Shown here: positions 31,387 to 33,719 of the stretch, piece after piece | Layout: each line of letters opens with the position of its first letter | Position numbering within the stretch: position 1 is the first letter of the stretch | Origin: Caryophanales bacterium | GTDB lineage: Bacteria > Bacillota_I > Bacilli_A > RFN20 > CAG-826 | Assembly (NCBI GenBank): GCA_028723545.1 | Contig: JAQYER010000119.1 | Location: forward strand, 1 to 33,719 | Direction of reading: 5' to 3' | Length of the DNA stretch: 33,719 nt | The notes under the pieces: model-generated | What the model was told of the DNA's origin: nothing | What the model saw: the letters and a program-made list of their open reading frames with translations, nothing else | Databases searched by the model: none | Program-made: the position numbers and the translations under genes

Positions 31387-32659
31387 ATTAGACGCGACAC
31401 ATTTAAATGCTGATATTGATTTTAAATCTTATCAAAGCAAAGTAAGCAAAATTAATGACATGATTGTCAACCGTAATGGTCCAGGCAACGATTATCTTGG
31501 ATGGTATAAATATCCAGAAACATATAATAAAGAAGAAGCTGAACAAATTAAAAAATACGCTGAATACGTTAGAAACAATTTCGAAGTATTAGTTGTATGT
31601 GGAATCGGCGGATCATATTTAGGCGCAAGAGCGGCCATTGAAGCAATCAATGGATTAAGACAAGATAATGGTTTAGAAATTATTTTCTTAGGCCAAACAT
31701 TCTCTACTGATTATGTTTATGATGTTTTGAATTACATTAAAGATAAGAAATTTGCGATTAATGTTATTTCAAAAAGCGGAACAACAACTGAAACCGCTAT
31801 CGCATTCCGCCTTGTAAAACAATTATTAGAAGAAAAAGTTGGAAAAGAAGAAGCTAGAAAAGCAATATTCGCAACAACTGATCCAGAAAAAGGAGCATTA
31901 AAACAATTATCTAATCAAGAAGGATATGTTACATTTGTTCTTCCTGGTGATGTTGGTGGAAGATATAGTGTCTTCACACCAGTCGGTTTATTCCCTTTAG
32001 CATGTGCAGGAATTAATATTGATGAATTAATGAAAGGCGCATATGATGCGATGACTGAATTTGATAATGATGATTTATCAACAAATACATGTTATCAATA
32101 CGCTGTTATTAGAGATTATTTCTATCGCCACAATAAACAAGTTGAAATGTTTGTTACATATGAACCACGTTTAGTTCAATTAGGTGAATGGTTCAAACAA
32201 TTATATGGTGAAAGCGAAGGAAAAGAACATAAAGGACTTCTTCCTGATTCTGCAACATTCTCAACTGATTTACATTCATTAGGACAATTTATTCAAGAAG
32301 GTTCTCCAGTCTTATTTGAAACATTATTTATTGTAAATAAACCAAATCATGAAATCATTATTCCTCACGATAATGATAATCTTGATGGATTAAATTATTT
32401 AGAAAACAAATCTTTAGCGTTCGTTAATGAAAAAGCTTATTTAGGAACTCTTGAAGCTCACACAAAAACTGGTGGAGTCCCTAATATCATTCTCGAAGTT
32501 GAAAAATTAGATACTTATACATTAGGATATTCATTCTATTTCTTCATGAAGGCTTGTGGAATGTCTGCTTATTTACTTGAAGTAAATCCATTTAACCAAC
32601 CAGGTGTTGAAGTATATAAAAAGAATATGTTCCATCTCCTTGGTAAAAAAGGTTATTAA
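31379..32659 (+). CDS. pgi: Glucose-6-phosphate isomerase
   Basis: A 426-residue Pgi of the Bacillus-like short type, interconverting glucose-6-phosphate and fructose-6-phosphate in glycolysis. Seen: VVCGIGGSYLGARAA, VISKSGTTTE, GGRYSVFTPVG (catalytic region), the later HSLGQFIQEG and the C-terminal NPFNQPGVEVYKKN. AAGGAG is located within the S1 gene end. It closes the four-gene operon; no terminator is obvious before the tRNA promoter. Confidence 0.97.
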   Translation: MIKLDATHLNADIDFKSYQSKVSKINDMIVNRNGPGNDYLGWYKYPETYNKEEAEQIKKYAEYVRNNFEVLVVCGIGGSYLGARAAIEAINGLRQDNGLEIIFLGQTFSTDYVYDVLNYIKDKKFAINVISKSGTTTETAIAFRLVKQLLEEKVGKEEARKAIFATTDPEKGALKQLSNQEGYVTFVLPGDVGGRYSVFTPVGLFPLACAGINIDELMKGAYDAMTEFDNDDLSTNTCYQYAVIRDYFYRHNKQVEMFVTYEPRLVQLGEWFKQLYGESEGKEHKGLLPDSATFSTDLHSLGQFIQEGSPVLFETLFIVNKPNHEIIIPHDNDNLDGLNYLENKSLAFVNEKAYLGTLEAHTKTGGVPNIILEVEKLDTYTLGYSFYFFMKACGMSAYLLEVNPFNQPGVEVYKKNMFHLLGKKGY

Positions 32660-32676
32660 TCTTACAAAATTCTTTA

Positions 32677-32705
32677 TTGACTAAATTATAACTCAATGTT
32701 ATATT
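32677..32705 (+). promoter_or_regulatory. Promoter of the tRNA-Val-Tyr-Gln cluster
   Basis: TTGACT (32677-32682), 17 nt, TATATT (32700-32705), 32 nt before tRNA-Val. Confidence 0.75.
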
Positions 32706-32737
32706 TATTAAGCACGTTTTCAATAATGCGCATATTA

Positions 32738-32813
32738 GGAAGTTTAGCTCAGCTGGGAGAGCGCTACCCTTACAAGGTAGATGTCATAGGTTCGAGCCCT
32801 ATAACTTCCACCA
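32738..32813 (+). tRNA. tRNA-Val(TAC)
   Basis: Acceptor GGAAGTT pairs with AACTTCC (32803-32809), A discriminator, CCA encoded. Anticodon loop CTTACAA carries TAC. Confidence 0.97.
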
Positions 32814-32833
32814 TTCTTGAAAAATGCTTACGT

Positions 32834-32917
32834 GGGTAGATAGCGAAGCGGCCAAACGCGGCTGACTGTAAATCAGCTCCTACGGGTTCGGTGGTTCAAA
32901 TCCACCTCTGCCCACCA
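32834..32917 (+). tRNA. tRNA-Tyr(GTA)
   Basis: Acceptor GGGTAGA (32834-32840) pairs with TCTGCCC (32907-32913), A discriminator, CCA at 32915-32917. Anticodon loop CTGTAAA carries GTA; the long variable arm fits tRNA-Tyr. Confidence 0.96.
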
Positions 32918-32920
32918 CGT

Positions 32921-32996
32921 TGGGGTGTAGCCAAGCGGTAAGGCAACAGACTTTGACTCTGTCATCTCGCTGGTTCGATCCCAGCCACCCCAACCA
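32921..32996 (+). tRNA. tRNA-Gln(TTG)
   Basis: Acceptor TGGGGTG (32921-32927) pairs with CACCCCA (32986-32992), A discriminator, CCA at 32994-32996. Anticodon loop CTTTGAC carries TTG. Confidence 0.96.
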
Positions 32997-33006
32997 TTAT
33001 AAAAAT

Positions 33007-33034
33007 AGTGTCGACAAAATCGGCACTTTTTATT
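33007..33034 (+). terminator. Terminator of the tRNA cluster
   Basis: AGTGTCGA (33007-33014) pairs with TCGGCACT (33020-33027), one G-T pair, followed by TTT/TATTTT. Confidence 0.82.
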
Positions 33035-33039
33035 TTGCA

Positions 33040-33075
33040 GGGGAAATAAAGGGGGAAATAAAGGGGAAAAATAAA
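33040..33075. repeat. Tandem 12-bp repeats after the tRNA cluster
   Basis: GGGGAAATAAAG at 33040-33051 and 33052-33063 and a worn third copy at 33064-33075. The unit differs at 3 of 12 positions from the reverse complement of the repeat at 17617-17652, and it also follows a tRNA terminator. The gene-free stretch 32997-33666 holds this repeat, the transposase relic below, two hairpins, and the tRNA-Lys promoter. Confidence 0.8.
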
Positions 33076-33168
33076 AAAGAGTGTATTTCTTGCATATGTC
33101 AAAATTTAACGCCTTGTAATACAAAAAATATTTCAAACAATAATTTCTTATATAAGAGCAATATGTGA

Positions 33169-33348
33169 AGAAAATTATTCTCCATTGTTCAAACACGTAA
33201 GATAAACAATATAAATGTCGAACAATATTTTAAGTATGTTTTAGAAAATATTCATTGTGAAAGTATTGATTCATTACTTCCGTATTCAAGTGAAATAAAG
33301 AAAAATATAGTAATAGTCCAATTCCACCTGGCGTCATTTGGCAGATAA
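33169..33348 (+). pseudogene. Relic of an IS66-type transposase C-terminus
   Basis: A short frame without a start codon reads LFSIVQTRKINNINVEQYF then KYVLENIHCESIDSLLPYS. This resembles the final part of IS66 TnpC proteins (SIVxTAKxNxLN-YxYLxYLLExx...LLPW). The stop TGA at 33166 stands just before it. Nothing recognisable of the rest of the transposase is left, so it is a dead fragment. Recognition is from memory of the family pattern and is moderate. Confidence 0.5.
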
Positions 33349-33589
33349 ATTCAAATATATGAAGAGATTTTTCTCTTTATTTATTTTTGGTGTAGTGTTA
33401 TTTTTGACGTATACTGTTTAATTCTTTTATTTAAATAATAAAATGATAATGCTTTTATTGAAAAATCATTGTTTGAAATAGCTCAAAAATCAAACATTAC
33501 AAGAAACAAGTAAAATATAAATCATTTTTAAATAAAAAAAGTTAAAAAAAGTATGGAAAAAAATGTAAGTATATGCAATAATCTAAAAG

Positions 33590-33606
33590 CACTTTGTTAG
33601 AAAGTG
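33590..33606. repeat. Small hairpin upstream of tRNA-Lys
   Basis: CACTTT-GTTAG-AAAGTG, 6-bp stem without a T-run. Role unknown. Confidence 0.45.
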
Positions 33607-33614
33607 TAAAAAAT

Positions 33615-33652
33615 AGTTGAAATTAGCACTTCAAAATAGCTAAAATTCAACT
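33615..33652 (+). promoter_or_regulatory. tRNA-Lys promoter inside a long imperfect inverted repeat
   Basis: TTGAAA (33617-33622), 18 nt, TAAAAT (33641-33646). The arms AGTTGAA-A-TTAGC and GCTAA-AA-TTCAACT (12 bp with small bulges, 11-nt loop) cover both boxes. Confidence 0.6.
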
Positions 33653-33666
33653 TGTATTAATGCCAT

Positions 33667-33719
33667 CTCCCGTTAGCTCAGTTGGCTAGAGCACTTGACT
33701 TTTAATCAAGGGGTCGAAC
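33667..33719 (+). tRNA. tRNA-Lys(TTT), 3' end outside the window
   Basis: The D-arm TAGCTCAGTTGGCTAGAGC and the anticodon arm CTTGA-CTTTTAA-TCAAG with TTT are present. The window ends in the T-arm, so the acceptor pairing cannot be checked; the 5' end by counting is at 33667. Confidence 0.85.

Noticed and set aside
32873..33196. Long open frames on both strands over the tRNA-Tyr/Gln genes and following repeats
   Set aside because: They translate tRNA sequence and tandem repeats, have no ribosome binding site and resemble known false ORFs over tRNA clusters.
33354..33382. Terminator at AAGAGA-TTTT-TCTCTT (33362-33377)
   Set aside because: Only a 6-bp weak stem in very AT-rich DNA with no gene upstream other than the transposase relic.

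Overview
The window reads as a chromosomal segment of a low-GC, AT-rich member of the Bacillota (class Bacilli, in the broad neighbourhood of Erysipelotrichales, Acholeplasma-like and RF39-type lineages). The reasons are Spx, YlbF, RNase J, long-form HPF, YitT and MntR/DtxR-type genes, a ylbF-rsmD-coaD order like that of Bacillus, a yugI-like gene beside pgi, and an archaeal-type ProRS. TGA is used as a stop (for example at 1574-1576 and 9671-9673) and Trp is TGG, so this is not a UGA-recoding mycoplasma. Genus-level placement cannot be made from the sequence alone.

Layout. 1-2310: start of a lipoprotein gene, a small membrane protein, a leaderless DtxR-type regulator followed by a NUDIX gene, and a YefM-YoeB toxin-antitoxin pair with its operator. 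2453-7663 (minus strand): an operon of a degenerate GGDEF-EAL membrane protein, proS and plsC, then a YitT-family membrane protein. 7853-10039: a membrane-anchored thioredoxin-fold protein, then ylbF-rsmD-coaD. 10098-17233: def, rnj-maf, a membrane-anchored EIIB-like protein lacking the catalytic Cys, a CYTH protein, spx, trpS with a HAD phosphatase, and an RluA-family pseudouridine synthase. 17295-19762: tRNA-Ser(GGA) followed by an accessory island with an AlbA_2/ATPase regulator gene, a decayed DinB-like gene and several repeat families. 19928-27583: a methyltransferase, a three-gene operon of unknown purpose, hpf, metK behind a SAM-clan riboswitch, pduL with a TSCPD gene, and mgtE. 27684-32659: tRNA-Leu(GAG), a NUDIX gene, an SDR gene, and an overlapping operon of HAD phosphatase, IspD/TarI-type cytidylyltransferase, S1-domain protein and pgi. 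32738-33719: tRNA-Val, tRNA-Tyr and tRNA-Gln, a repeat- and relic-rich spacer, and the start of tRNA-Lys.

Most of the window is housekeeping: translation and RNA turnover (ProRS, TrpRS, Def, RNase J, YlbF, RsmD, RluA-type, HPF, tRNAs), cofactor and lipid synthesis (CoaD, PlsC, MetK) and central metabolism (Pgi, PduL). The most notable signals are: (1) a recurring promoter layout in which the -10 box sits 6-13 nt from the ATG with no Shine-Dalgarno, implying leaderless or near-leaderless mRNAs for several genes, while other genes have strong AAGGAGG sites; (2) an unusually compact SAM riboswitch on metK; (3) the tRNA-Ser island, where a 44-bp terminator is duplicated at both ends and a 12-bp triple repeat matches, on the opposite strand, the tetrapeptide-repeat linker of the island's own regulator; (4) two membrane proteins built on signalling folds that have lost catalytic residues. 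I do not see a CRISPR array, rRNA, an intact transposase or an integrase.
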